NCBI GenBank assembly: GCA_016296635.1
Contig: JAEDIZ010000008.1
Span: forward strand, 1 to 44,691
Length of the DNA: 44,691 bases
Reading direction: 5' to 3'
Source of the DNA: Oscillospiraceae bacterium
Lineage (GTDB): Bacteria; Bacillota; Clostridia; Oscillospirales; Oscillospiraceae
Under the pieces are notes generated by a model. The model was given only the letters and a program-made list of their open reading frames with translations. It did no database searches and was not told where the DNA came from. A program made the position numbers and the translations under genes. Shown here piece by piece: positions 22,905 through 30,694 of the stretch; position 1 is the first letter of the stretch; each line of letters begins with the position of its first letter.

Positions 22905-23278
22905 CAATACGCCCTCCCGCTGATCGCATCTGTCGTTCCGGCATCCCGCATCCATCGGATCACCAGTCTGTTCGGCAGGCAGATGATCGGCGCACCACCC
23001 GCAGAAAGCGGCCCGTGCTTCACGCAGACTCTGTCCGGGCACTCAGCCGCCTGCATATAAATCTCGCCGTTTTGAACGGTAACGGTATTTCTTCCGGCTT
23101 CACCCTCGATCACAATCGTCTGATCTGCGCTGAGATCCACCATCTGCAGAAGCACGCCGTTCTGATAGATCCCCACCGTCTGAGAAGTCTGCTTCGGCTG
23201 CAAAAACCAAGCTGCCGCCAATCCTGCCGCCAACAGAGTAAAAATGAGGATCCATGTTCTGTTCTTTACTTTGTCCAT
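22904..23278 (-). CDS. NusG domain II-containing protein
   Basis: The 124-aa protein has an N-terminal membrane helix (about 8-27, WILIFTLLAAGLAAAWFL) and an extracytoplasmic NusG-domain-II fold with VGIYQNGVLLQMVDLS, NTVTVQNGEIYMQAAECPDRVCVKHG and the end PIICLPNRLVI. The CxxxxC pair in ECPDRVC is conserved in this family. It overlaps apbE by 13 bp and the Gx gene by one base, so all three are coupled. It is unrelated in function to transcription factor NusG; an assistant role in extracytoplasmic flavin chemistry is only an inference from context. Confidence 0.88.
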   Translation of the reverse strand: MDKVKNRTWILIFTLLAAGLAAAWFLQPKQTSQTVGIYQNGVLLQMVDLSADQTIVIEGEAGRNTVTVQNGEIYMQAAECPDRVCVKHGPLSAGGAPIICLPNRLVIRWMRDAGTTDAISGRAY

Positions 23279-24279
23279 ATTGAAAAACCGCCCGGACATT
23301 CAACTGTATTTTCGAGTCCCTGCGTCATGTAAACATTTCTGCTTTCGTCCATGATGATGCAGTCAAACGCCAGCTCGCTTTCCTGCCAAAATGCCTTCGC
23401 ACCTTCCGCACCCATCACGAAAAGTGCCGTGGAAAGCGCGTCCGCCATGGCATCGTCTTCGCAGACGATCGTCACGGACAAGAGTCCTCTGTCAGCAGGC
23501 CAACCGGTTTCGGGATCGAGAATATGGCAGTAACGTACGCCGTTTTCTTCAAAATAACGCTGATAGCCGCCGGAAGTAACAACGGCAGCATCCTGCACGC
23601 GGACGCTTGCAAACTGAACAGCAGGGTTTTCGGGATCCTGAATGCCGATCACCCAGCTTTTGCCGTCCGGCTTCGTGCCGAGCGCCGAAATATTGCCGCC
23701 CAGCGAAAGAAGCGCAGACTGCACGCCCGCTTTTCGCAGCACCTGCTTTGCGCGTTCTGCAGCAAAGCCCTTGCCGATGCCGCCGGGATCAAAGGAAAAT
23801 CCGTCCGGCATGGTCACGGTCTGACCCTGCATTGCTACCTGCTCCCAACCGGTTGTATGCAGCGTGCGTTTAATGTCCTCGCCGTCCGGAACGGCCGCAT
23901 GCTCCGTTCCGAAGCCCCAAAGCGCCACCAAAGGCCCTACCGTAGGATCATAGGCTCCGTTCGTCATTTTCGCCGCCCGAAGCGCATCGGCAACAAGCGC
24001 CGCTGCATCAACCGAAAGTTCAGCTCTGCCGTTTTTGTTCAGTCCGGCGATCTCACTGCTCTCGTTTTTGGCAGAAATTGCGGCATCCAGCCGGTAGATC
24101 TCCTGCTCGGCAAGAGAAAGCGCCTGCTCTGCCTCCGCGCCGTACACAGTTATATCCATGACTGTGTCCATTGCAAAGAACTGCGTTGATGCGCTTTTTG
24201 CCGCACAGCCGGAGAAAAGCAGCGCCGACAGGATCGCCGCCAGCACCGGCAGAAACAGCTTGTTTCTCATCATAATCAT
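23266..24279 (-). CDS. apbE: FAD:protein FMN transferase (ApbE), lipoprotein
   Basis: ApbE cleaves FAD and attaches FMN to a Thr in target proteins, here surely RnfG and RnfD of the same operon. The protein is about 337 aa with a signal peptide ending FSGCAAK, so it is probably a lipoprotein on the outer face of the membrane. Landmarks are FAMDTVMDITVYG, GAYDPTVGPLVALWGFG, FDPGGIGKGFAAE, ALLSLGGNISALG and the metal-binding DPETGWPADRGLLSVTIVCEDDAMADALSTALFVMG, of which the DxxADALSTA core is diagnostic. The ATG at 24279 is the likeliest of several close starts; the ribosome binding site is weak. Confidence 0.93.
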   Translation of the reverse strand: MIMMRNKLFLPVLAAILSALLFSGCAAKSASTQFFAMDTVMDITVYGAEAEQALSLAEQEIYRLDAAISAKNESSEIAGLNKNGRAELSVDAAALVADALRAAKMTNGAYDPTVGPLVALWGFGTEHAAVPDGEDIKRTLHTTGWEQVAMQGQTVTMPDGFSFDPGGIGKGFAAERAKQVLRKAGVQSALLSLGGNISALGTKPDGKSWVIGIQDPENPAVQFASVRVQDAAVVTSGGYQRYFEENGVRYCHILDPETGWPADRGLLSVTIVCEDDAMADALSTALFVMGAEGAKAFWQESELAFDCIIMDESRNVYMTQGLENTVECPGGFSIWTK

Positions 24280-24330
24280 CACTCTGAAACGTTTCGGAAG
24301 TTTCGGCAAAAAATTTGAAATTACCTCTCA

Positions 24331-24359
24331 AGGATATCAATTTTTCTGCAGAAAATCAA
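24331..24359 (-). promoter_or_regulatory. Promoter of the apbE-rnf operon
   Basis: On the minus strand TTGATT (24354-24359) and TATCCT (24331-24336) are 17 bp apart, with TGA before the -10 (extended). It lies about 50 bp before apbE and separates it from the NYN gene. Confidence 0.65.
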
Positions 24360-24400
24360 GTAACATATACTTTCATGTCGATAAATTTTCCCCGTATCAG

Positions 24401-24868
24401 TCATTTCTTTCCAAATGCGGAAAAGGCCTGAAACGCCGGAAAATTATCCTTTTTTTTATTATTTTCGTCCAGCAGACGCGTAATTTCGTTTTGCACCTGC
24501 ATCACCTCGTCATGGAAACTTTGCGCCGAAACGCGCACCGCACCATGACCGAGAATGATCAACTGCTCCAGATTGTCGCTGGTCGCCACGCGAACCTTCC
24601 GTCTGCCGCGCAGCTCATAGGTGACACGCTCGATATAGGTATCCGCCGTTTCCGCCTCGCGGGTATAGACGCAGTAGATGTTGTGATATTTTTCCACGCT
24701 GCCCAGTCCCTGCGGCACCTTGTAGGCGTCAAAAACAAGGATCAGCGCACACCCGCGATAGCCCTGATAGTTGCAGAGCAGGTTCATCAGCACATGGCGC
24801 GCTGCGTCTAGATTATCCTTTGCGATGTCCTTCAGCTCATCCCACGCAAAGAGGATGTTGTAGCACAT
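24401..24868 (-). CDS. YacP/Rae1-like NYN domain, detached from the upstream GTPase
   Basis: The 155-aa open frame begins MCYNILFAWDELKDIAKDNLD and continues RHVLMNLLCNYQGYRGCALILVFDAY, EAETADTYIERVTYEL and VRVATSDNLEQLIILGHGA. The ETAD and ATSDxxEQ motifs identify the NYN/PIN-like YacP family; Bacillus YacP (Rae1) is a ribosome A-site mRNA endonuclease. Normal members begin with VDGYN, whose Asp is catalytic. Here only YN remains and the Asp is missing. The frame overlaps the GTPase end by 32 bp in another frame, and GGAGGA sits very close to the ATG. In related Clostridia I recall the two as one protein, so this is probably a frameshift/deletion product. It may still be translated. Confidence 0.72.
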   Translation of the reverse strand: MCYNILFAWDELKDIAKDNLDAARHVLMNLLCNYQGYRGCALILVFDAYKVPQGLGSVEKYHNIYCVYTREAETADTYIERVTYELRGRRKVRVATSDNLEQLIILGHGAVRVSAQSFHDEVMQVQNEITRLLDENNKKKDNFPAFQAFSAFGKK

Positions 24869-27020
24869 ATTCCTCCGCCGGCTCGATGGCAGCCAGCAGT
24901 TCCCGCTTATCCTGCGGACGAAGCGCCTGCATGGGCAGAATATCCCTGCGGCGGATGGCGCCGTAGGTGCGCTCAAAAATCTGCAGCAGCTCCTTTTCCA
25001 GCTCCGGCGCACCGCCCGGCTGCACGGAGCGGACAATGCTTGCGGTTTCTTTCGGCTGCCGCGGCCGCAGATCCAGCATGGGCAGATGGGCATATTTTTC
25101 GACCTCGAACCATTTGACCTCAAAGCCTGCGCCGTGGTCACAGAAAACGGAACCGGTCGGGTTTTCCAGATCCCGCTCGGAATCGTAGCCGATGGAGGCC
25201 ACCACCGCGTCCTGCTCGGCGCAGGGCCGGTAGCCCGATACGCGAAGCGACAGTCTGCCGCGGCCTCTTGTATAATTCGTGACCTCTCTCTGATAATCCC
25301 GTAAACCCGCCACGGGTGCGCTGCCGTAAAGCACCGCGCCCAGTTCGCCGGTCTCCGGCGGCTCAAACTCGCCGTGCATCCGCTGAATATCTGTGATGGC
25401 GTGGCCCACCAGTTCCTGCGGCAGCTCGAGTCTGAAATCATACCACGGCTCCAGCAGCACGCTCTGCGCCTTCTTGAGGCCCTGCCGCACGGCGCGGTAG
25501 GTGGACTGACGGAAATCGCCGCCCTCCGTGTGCTTCAGATGCGCCCTGCCGCAAAGCAGCGTGATGCGCATATCCGTAATGGGGCTGCCCGTCAGAACGC
25601 CGGGGTGACTGCGCTCGGTCAGATGGGTAAAGATGAGTCTCTGCCAGCTGCGCGCCAGCACATCCTCGCTGCAAATGGTGTCAAACTGCAGCCCGCTGCC
25701 GGGTTCACCCGGCTCCAAAAGCAGATGCACCTCCGCGTAGTGGCGCAGCGGCTCATAATGTCCCACGCCCTCCACGGGCGCGGCAACGGTTTCTTTATAG
25801 ACGATGCTGCCGGCATCAAAGGAAATGTCCATATCGAAGCGCTCTTTCACAAGGCGCTGCAGAATCTCCATCTGGATCTGACCCATGAGCTGCACGCGGA
25901 TGCACCTCGCCCGGCTGTCCCACAGAAGATGCAGCTGCGGATCTTCCTCCTCCAGCTGGCGGAGCTTTCCGTAGGCCACCGGCGGCTCCGTTCCGTCATT
26001 GATGGAGATTGCATATTCCAGTACCGGCTGCAGGATCGGCTGCGGTGCTTCCGACGCTGCGCCCAGCGCATCGCCCGGCATACTTTTCTCCAAACCCGTC
26101 ACCGCGCAGACCGTACCTGCGGGTGCACTTTGCAAAAGTGTGAATTTCCCGCCGGAGTACAGCCGGATCTGATCAATCTTCTCCTCCCGGTCTCCGCTCT
26201 TCACCGTGCTTTTGACCTTCAGTTCTCCGCCCGTGACCTTCAAAAAGGTCAGGCGTGCGCCCTTGTCATCTCTTGCGATTTTGAAAACCCGGGCGCCGAA
26301 CGCATTGCCGTACTGCGGCATGCGGGTATAGCGCGAAAGCGCATTGAGCAGTTCGTCCACACCCTCAAGATGCAGAGCGCTGCCGAAAAAGCAGGGGAAA
26401 AGTCTGCGCCTTTCGATCAGCTCCGCAATCTCTTCGTCCGAAATCGTTTCCTCCTGCAGGTAGCGATCCATAACGCCCTCATCCAAAAGGGAGACCGCAT
26501 CAAACAGCTCCTCTTTTCCGCAGGAGAAATTCACGCAGGCCTCGCTCAGTTCCTTCTGCAGGGAAGCAAGAATCGCCTGCTGATCCGCACCCGCCATGTC
26601 CATCTTATTGATAAAAAGGATCGTCGGGATCTGATATCTTCTGAGCAGGCTCCAAAGCGTATGCGTATGCCCCTGCACGCCGGCCGGACCGGAGATGACC
26701 AGCACCGCATAGTCCAAAACCTGCAGTGTGCGTTCCATCTCCGCAGAAAAATCCACATGTCCCGGCGTATCCAGCAGCGTCAGCGTAACCTCCGGCAGCT
26801 CCAATACCGCCTGCTTGGAAAAGATGGTAATGCCGCGTTCGCGTTCCTGCACATCCGTATCCAAAAAAGAGTCCTTATGATCGACACGGCCGAGCTTTCT
26901 GATGCTGCCCGTCCGATAAAGAAACGCCTCCGAAAGTGTCGTTTTTCCGGCATCCACATGGGCCAGTATGCCGGCGCAGCACCGTTTCTTCTCTTGAATC
27001 TGTTCTGTCTGTCCGTTCAT
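24837..27020 (-). CDS. TetM/EF-G-like ribosome-associated GTPase
   Basis: The 727-aa translation-factor GTPase is of the ribosomal-protection type. G1 is HVDAGKT (21-27), followed by RGITIFSKQA, DTPGHVDF and NKMD. EF-G domains II-V follow, with GHYEPLRHYAEVHLLLEPG near the domain IV-V region. The genuine tetracycline-resistance Tet(M) proteins are about 640 aa; this is a distant chromosomal relative with an extra C-terminal segment that ends abruptly in EEYVLQHPLCVG exactly where a YacP-like NYN domain begins in another frame. The ATG at 27020 follows GGAGGGG. It probably acts on stalled or drug-bound ribosomes; a resistance phenotype should not be assumed. Confidence 0.85.
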   Translation of the reverse strand: MNGQTEQIQEKKRCCAGILAHVDAGKTTLSEAFLYRTGSIRKLGRVDHKDSFLDTDVQERERGITIFSKQAVLELPEVTLTLLDTPGHVDFSAEMERTLQVLDYAVLVISGPAGVQGHTHTLWSLLRRYQIPTILFINKMDMAGADQQAILASLQKELSEACVNFSCGKEELFDAVSLLDEGVMDRYLQEETISDEEIAELIERRRLFPCFFGSALHLEGVDELLNALSRYTRMPQYGNAFGARVFKIARDDKGARLTFLKVTGGELKVKSTVKSGDREEKIDQIRLYSGGKFTLLQSAPAGTVCAVTGLEKSMPGDALGAASEAPQPILQPVLEYAISINDGTEPPVAYGKLRQLEEEDPQLHLLWDSRARCIRVQLMGQIQMEILQRLVKERFDMDISFDAGSIVYKETVAAPVEGVGHYEPLRHYAEVHLLLEPGEPGSGLQFDTICSEDVLARSWQRLIFTHLTERSHPGVLTGSPITDMRITLLCGRAHLKHTEGGDFRQSTYRAVRQGLKKAQSVLLEPWYDFRLELPQELVGHAITDIQRMHGEFEPPETGELGAVLYGSAPVAGLRDYQREVTNYTRGRGRLSLRVSGYRPCAEQDAVVASIGYDSERDLENPTGSVFCDHGAGFEVKWFEVEKYAHLPMLDLRPRQPKETASIVRSVQPGGAPELEKELLQIFERTYGAIRRRDILPMQALRPQDKRELLAAIEPAEEYVLQHPLCVG

Positions 27021-27053
27021 AAAAAGCCCCTCCAATGCGATAATACCATCTGT

Positions 27054-27062
27054 ATTGTATCA
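27054..27062 (-). promoter_or_regulatory. Extended -10 promoter of the GTPase gene
   Basis: On the minus strand TGATACAAT is a perfect extended -10 about 35 bp before the ATG. A good -35 is not seen. Confidence 0.45.
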
Positions 27063-27095
27063 AAAAGGGCAGCAATAGTCGAGATTTCCGTTTAC

Positions 27096-27138
27096 TGACC
27101 GGCCGTCATTCCTTTCAGCGGAAACAGCAGGCCGGTCA
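27096..27138. other. Long inverted repeat between the Ldh and GTPase genes
   Basis: TGACCGGCC (27096-27104) and GGCCGGTCA (27130-27138) are perfect complements around a 25-base loop containing TTCC/GGAA. It lies behind the dehydrogenase gene and just upstream of the GTPase promoter. It may end the dehydrogenase transcript, but there is no U-run on that strand. Confidence 0.55.
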
Positions 27139-27197
27139 ATGGTTTTTGCAAGTCAGCAGCGTCCTGCAAAGTCGGCAGACAGCGCCCGAAATATCAG

Positions 27198-27238
27198 GAA
27201 CCATCACGAGGCACATTGCAGTGGTTTTGTGATGGTTC
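27198..27238. repeat. Inverted repeat 3' of the dehydrogenase gene
   Basis: GAACCATCAC (27198-27207) and GTGATGGTTC (27229-27238) are perfect 10-bp arms around 21 bases, 23 bp after the dehydrogenase stop. On the minus strand the T-run is before, not after, the stem, so it is not a standard terminator. Confidence 0.55.
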
Positions 27239-27260
27239 AAAAAAGTGAAGCTAAATTGTA

Positions 27261-28385
27261 TTAGAACTGGTTGCCCTTAAAATCGCTCTTGGGCGGCAGA
27301 TAATCGCCGAAATACTTGCTGAAATCCATGTTCAGGTACTGGCACATATCCCAGACTTCCACCATGGTGTTGTCATTGACGGGAATACCATCCTGCATCA
27401 TCTTTTCAACTGCAGCAACTTCCTTTTCGCCGTGGGTATAGATGCGGCTCTGACCCTCGGCCTTGGGAGATTCGCGCAGTTCCTGCAGATACGCGGAGAA
27501 ATGCGCCTTGATGGCTTCAGGATCACCGAAGAGTGCCGGATCCGCTGCCAGGAAGAAGTGGCAGATTCTGCCCTTGCCGCCTTCCATGGTATGATTGGAG
27601 GTCGAACCCTGAGACAGACCGGCAGTCAGCAGCTCGCAGAGCATGGCGTAGCCGTAGCCCTTATGGCTGCCGAATTTCTCGGTGCTGCCGCCCAGCGGCA
27701 TGATGCCGCCGCCGGATTTGTTGGTGATGCAGCGCAGAACATCATCGGCATCGGCGGAAGGATTGCCATTTTTATCCAGCGCCCAGCCTTCGGGCAGGGG
27801 CTTGCTCATCTTGTTATACATCTCGAGCTTTCCGCGGGTAACCACGGTGGTAGATGCGTCAAAGAAGAAATCATAGGGTTCTGCAGGCATGGCGATGGCG
27901 ATGGGGTCGCTGCCCAGCATTGCCTTGCGCCCGTTGGTCGGCACCATGATGGCTGCGCTGTTGGTGCAGGACATGCCGAGCAGTCCTTCCTTGCAGGCCA
28001 TCTTGGCATAGTAACCTGCAATGCCGTAATGGTTGGAATTGCGGACGGTGACCATACCGATGCCGTGCTGCTTTGCCTTTTCGATTGCCATAGTCATGGC
28101 CTTATGACCGATGAGCTGGCCCATGCCGTCATGACCGTCGATTACAGCGGAAATCGGGGTTTCGACAACCACCTCGGGCTGTGCCTTGACGGCAATCATG
28201 CCGCGTTCGATGCTCTTATAATACCGCGCCATGCGCTGCATGCCGTGGCTTTCTATACCGTAAAGATCGCTGGTCAGCAGCACATCGGTGATGACCGCAG
28301 ATTCTTCCTTGGAGAATCCGAATGCCTCGAAGGCATCCAGACACAAAGTCTTTAATGTTTCATAGCGCCAATACTGATATCCCAT
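27261..28385 (-). CDS. Ldh2-family (malate/lactate/sulfolactate) dehydrogenase
   Basis: The 374-aa NAD(P)-dependent oxidoreductase belongs to the type-2 malate/L-lactate dehydrogenase family (YlbC, ComC, AllD). Motifs are LYGIESHGMQRMARY (about 44-58), the catalytic His in VRNSNHYGIAGYYA, CTNSAAIMVP, GSDPIAIAMPA, and the C-terminal GSHKGYGYAMLCELL. Substrate cannot be decided; candidates are malate, 2-oxoacids, ureidoglycolate or sulfolactate. The start MGYQYWRYE has GGAAAGAG upstream. It has its own promoter and a CTGCAC-G-GTGCAG repeat in its leader that may be an operator. Neighbours do not give a pathway. Confidence 0.9.
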   Translation of the reverse strand: MGYQYWRYETLKTLCLDAFEAFGFSKEESAVITDVLLTSDLYGIESHGMQRMARYYKSIERGMIAVKAQPEVVVETPISAVIDGHDGMGQLIGHKAMTMAIEKAKQHGIGMVTVRNSNHYGIAGYYAKMACKEGLLGMSCTNSAAIMVPTNGRKAMLGSDPIAIAMPAEPYDFFFDASTTVVTRGKLEMYNKMSKPLPEGWALDKNGNPSADADDVLRCITNKSGGGIMPLGGSTEKFGSHKGYGYAMLCELLTAGLSQGSTSNHTMEGGKGRICHFFLAADPALFGDPEAIKAHFSAYLQELRESPKAEGQSRIYTHGEKEVAAVEKMMQDGIPVNDNTMVEVWDMCQYLNMDFSKYFGDYLPPKSDFKGNQF

Positions 28386-28425
28386 TGTATGTTCTCTTTC
28401 CTTTTTGCTTTTTTTCGATATCCGG

Positions 28426-28438
28426 CTGCACGGTGCAG
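28426..28438. promoter_or_regulatory. Small inverted repeat in the dehydrogenase leader
   Basis: CTGCAC-G-GTGCAG is a perfect 6+1+6 repeat between the promoter and the ribosome binding site, a plausible repressor site. Function inferred from position only. Confidence 0.35.
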
Positions 28439-28479
28439 TTTGTCCTTCACAGAAAACGATCTTTCCGTCCGCCAGATAA

Positions 28480-28507
28480 AGTCTATCATTTATTGAGTTG
28501 TTGTCAA
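28480..28507 (-). promoter_or_regulatory. Promoter of the dehydrogenase gene
   Basis: On the minus strand TTGACA (28502-28507) and TAGACT (28480-28485) are 16 bp apart with TGA before the -10. It overlaps the end of the CGCAxxGCC gene. Confidence 0.65.
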
Positions 28508-29010
28508 GTGTTCCCGCCCTGCATATCGGCTTTTTCAGAAAAATCGGTTTCTGTTTCGGCCTGCGGATGCTGCTGCAGCCACGCTTCCAGTATGGCCGCA
28601 GCTGCTGCGGCAAGCTTCGGGCAGGGACGCGAAGCATAATAGGCTTTCGTCCGCTCGGACGGCTCCATTATCTTTACATTCTCATCCAGCCCCAGCAGCG
28701 TCCGGCAGCTGCTCGTTCCGAACTGCGCTTCAAACTGCTCTACGAGCTGCCGTACCTCGGCATAGTGTTTGGCCTTCAGTTCCGTGTTGTTCGGCTCGTC
28801 ATATCCGCGCAGCGCGCCGTAGACCATCACCATGGCGCTGGCTGCGCCGCACATCTCACGCCTGCCGCCGAGACCGCCTCCGAAACCGCAGGCCATTTTG
28901 AGCGCCTGCTGCTCCGAAAAGCCCATATCCTCCGCAAATGCGGCAAATACCGACTGGGCGCAGTTAAATCCCTGCAGAAACAGTTCCCGCGCCTTTTCCT
29001 CATGTGTCAT
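28504..29010 (-). CDS. C_GCAxxG_C_C family redox protein
   Basis: The 168-aa protein matches the family named for its Cys pattern: FNCAQSVFAAF (Cys17), ACGFGGGLGGRREMCGAASA (Cys41 and the CGA motif at 54), a later SSCRTLLG and a final RPCPKL. The family resembles the split-Soret cytochrome fold and is thought to bind a metal or heme-like cofactor. The function is unknown. The start MTHEEKARELF has GAGAGGATGG ahead. It overlaps the sprT-like gene by 11 bp, so the two are co-transcribed. Confidence 0.88.
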   Translation of the reverse strand: MTHEEKARELFLQGFNCAQSVFAAFAEDMGFSEQQALKMACGFGGGLGGRREMCGAASAMVMVYGALRGYDEPNNTELKAKHYAEVRQLVEQFEAQFGTSSCRTLLGLDENVKIMEPSERTKAYYASRPCPKLAAAAAAILEAWLQQHPQAETETDFSEKADMQGGNT

Positions 29011-29536
29011 TTGATTCCATCCTCTCCATTGAAAGTGTAAAACGCGTTCCGCCGCAGCGGCGGCAGGTGCACTGTCTTCGCCCTTTTTCCACCGTCTGCA
29101 CGACCTTGCCCCGGCGCTTGTAGCGGTTCTCGGCACCGCAGGTTCGGCAGGTCACAACATACCGGCACTGCACACGCTGCTCTGCCTGCTGCTGCACCCT
29201 CTTCGCAGCTTCGCAGGGCTTTGCCAACCGTTCGTCAGAACAGCCGATCGCCCGGCAGACGGACTTCCACGCCTCATCATGTCCGTGTCTTTTGTGGGTC
29301 AGAAGCGCCGCAGCGGCATGGGCAAATTCATGCCGGGCCGTCTGCCAGAAGGCTTCCTCTTCCTCCCGCAGGAAATCTGCAATTCGGATCTCCACCGGTC
29401 TGTTTCCGCGAAACTCACAGACGCCGTACTGTTTTTTCATCCGCCGGGAAAACGAAAGCTGCACAGGTTTCGTGTCAATGCCCAGCAGCGCATCGAGTCT
29501 GTCGTATTCGCGTCTGACATCTGCAAGCTGCCACAT
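29000..29536 (-). CDS. SprT-like zinc metalloprotease-domain protein
   Basis: The 178-aa protein has the SprT metalloprotease core with HEFAH (residues 69-73) in WQTARHEFAHAAAALL, a second His region in HKRHGHDEAWKSVC, and a C-terminal zinc ribbon (CRTCG and CTCRRCGG). Eukaryotic relatives (SPRTN) degrade DNA-protein crosslinks; the bacterial role is undefined. The start at 29536 has GGGAGG and fits the family; the open frame runs 43 codons further upstream over the promoter and is rejected. Confidence 0.88.
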   Translation of the reverse strand: MWQLADVRREYDRLDALLGIDTKPVQLSFSRRMKKQYGVCEFRGNRPVEIRIADFLREEEEAFWQTARHEFAHAAAALLTHKRHGHDEAWKSVCRAIGCSDERLAKPCEAAKRVQQQAEQRVQCRYVVTCRTCGAENRYKRRGKVVQTVEKGRRQCTCRRCGGTRFTLSMERMESNDT

Positions 29537-29563
29537 ACACCCGGCCTCCCGTCCGTTTTTATC

Positions 29564-29572
29564 AGTATACCA
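29564..29572 (-). promoter_or_regulatory. Extended -10 promoter of the SprT-CGCAxxGCC operon
   Basis: On the minus strand TGGTATACT is an extended -10 about 30 bp before the ATG. The -35 is weak. Confidence 0.5.
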
Positions 29573-29591
29573 TATCCCGCTCTTTTTCGCA

Positions 29592-29620
29592 TTGCCCCCG
29601 GCAAAAAAATATGCTATGCT
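29592..29620 (+). promoter_or_regulatory. Promoter of the radical SAM gene
   Basis: TTGCCC (29592-29597) and TATGCT (29615-29620) are 17 bp apart, 20 bp before the radical SAM ATG. It is divergent from the sprT-like gene. Confidence 0.6.
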
Positions 29621-29642
29621 TTGCAGAAAGGAGGGATCGCAT

Positions 29643-30500
29643 ATGGGCCGCCGTTTTTCCCGCATCTATCTGGAAATCACCAACTGCTGCAATCTTCGGT
29701 GCAGCTTCTGTCCCGGCACATCCCGGAAGCCCGGCATGCTTTCTCCGGAGCAGTTTCGTCTGCTGGCAGAAAAACTTCGTCCCTTTACGGATTACCTCTA
29801 TCTGCATGTCATGGGCGAACCGCTGACTCACCCGCATCTGCAGCAAATACTTGAAATCTGCGCGGAGCTTGGCTTCCGTGTCATTTTGACAACAAACGGC
29901 ACGCTGATTGAAAAGCAGCAGGAAACGCTGCTGGCTTCCTCCGCGCTTCATAAGATCAGCTTCAGTCTGCATTCCTTCGAGGCAAACGCCCCCGGCGATC
30001 TGCAGGCCTATCTCGCACCCTGCACAAGGTTTGCGAAACTGGCTGCCGCGCAGGGCATCATCTGCGCCTTCCGGCTTTGGAATCTGGACGGCTCTGGCAC
30101 GAAGGGACTGCACGAGCAGAATGACGCCATTCTTGCCCATCTGTACGAGGCTTTCCCTGCTGAATGGGCAGCCAACAGCCGCGGTTTCAAGCTTGATGAG
30201 AGGATCTACATTGACTACGGCGAGCGTTTTGACTGGCCGGATATGGAAGCCGCCGACAACGGAGAAATCGGCACCTGCCGTGCTCTGCGCGATCAGATTG
30301 CCGTTCTGTGTGATGGAACAGTTGTGCCCTGCTGTCTTGACAGCGACGGCACCATTGCCCTCGGCAATCTGTTTGAGCAGGAGCTGGCAGATATTCTGGA
30401 GTCGGAGCAGGTAAAGCAGTTGTATCAAGGCTTTCTGAACCGCAAACGGATGCATCCGCTCTGCCGCCGCTGCGGATACAGCCGTCGCTTTGACAAATGA
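29643..30500 (+). CDS. Radical SAM/SPASM domain protein
   Basis: The 285-aa radical SAM enzyme binds the SAM [4Fe-4S] cluster through CNLRCSFC (Cys16, 20, 23). The GEPLTHPHL motif and LTTNGTLI are the usual SAM-binding strands. The C-terminal part carries SPASM-like Cys residues (GTCRALRDQIAVLCDGTVVPCC, then RMHPLCRRCGYSRRF) for an auxiliary cluster. It resembles the short anSME/MoaA-type family often annotated as peptide-modifying or tRNA-type, but no precursor peptide is visible beside it. AAAGGAGGG precedes the ATG. Substrate unknown. Confidence 0.9.
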   Translation: MGRRFSRIYLEITNCCNLRCSFCPGTSRKPGMLSPEQFRLLAEKLRPFTDYLYLHVMGEPLTHPHLQQILEICAELGFRVILTTNGTLIEKQQETLLASSALHKISFSLHSFEANAPGDLQAYLAPCTRFAKLAAAQGIICAFRLWNLDGSGTKGLHEQNDAILAHLYEAFPAEWAANSRGFKLDERIYIDYGERFDWPDMEAADNGEIGTCRALRDQIAVLCDGTVVPCCLDSDGTIALGNLFEQELADILESEQVKQLYQGFLNRKRMHPLCRRCGYSRRFDK

Positions 30501-30651
30501 GTTTTTAAGAAATCTTCATTTTCTGTTTACAAACTGTTCATCAACCGTGCCCTGAAATCGGGTATTCTTAAATCACGGAAAAGATTGGTCAGTATTTTAT
30601 CAAAAAATGCAGTACCATTGGAATTCCGCAAGTTTTCCAACACCAATTTTC

Positions 30652-30692
30652 CTCTCTTTCTTTTTTCTCTCTTTCTTTTTTCTCTCTTTTTC
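30652..30692. repeat. Polypyrimidine tandem repeat
   Basis: The unit CTCTCTTTCTTTTTT occurs twice exactly (30652-30666 and 30667-30681) and a third time truncated (30682-30692). The stretch is pure pyrimidine on the plus strand and could form triplex or be prone to slippage. It lies between the radical SAM stop and a terminator. The rest of this 250-bp gap (30501-30650) shows nothing recognisable. Confidence 0.8.
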
Positions 30693-30694
30693 GC

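Noticed and set aside
24837..27020. Acquired tetracycline-resistance gene
   Set aside because: Although TetM-like, it is a distant, longer chromosomal GTPase without nearby mobile elements; no evidence supports resistance.
28426..28438. Shared operator with the repeat at 14575-14589
   Set aside because: Both contain CTGCAC/GCAG, but the spacing and half-sites differ and the genes are unrelated; likely coincidence.
30652..30692. Possible CRISPR or VNTR array
   Set aside because: No spacers between units and only about 2.7 units; a simple polypyrimidine tract.
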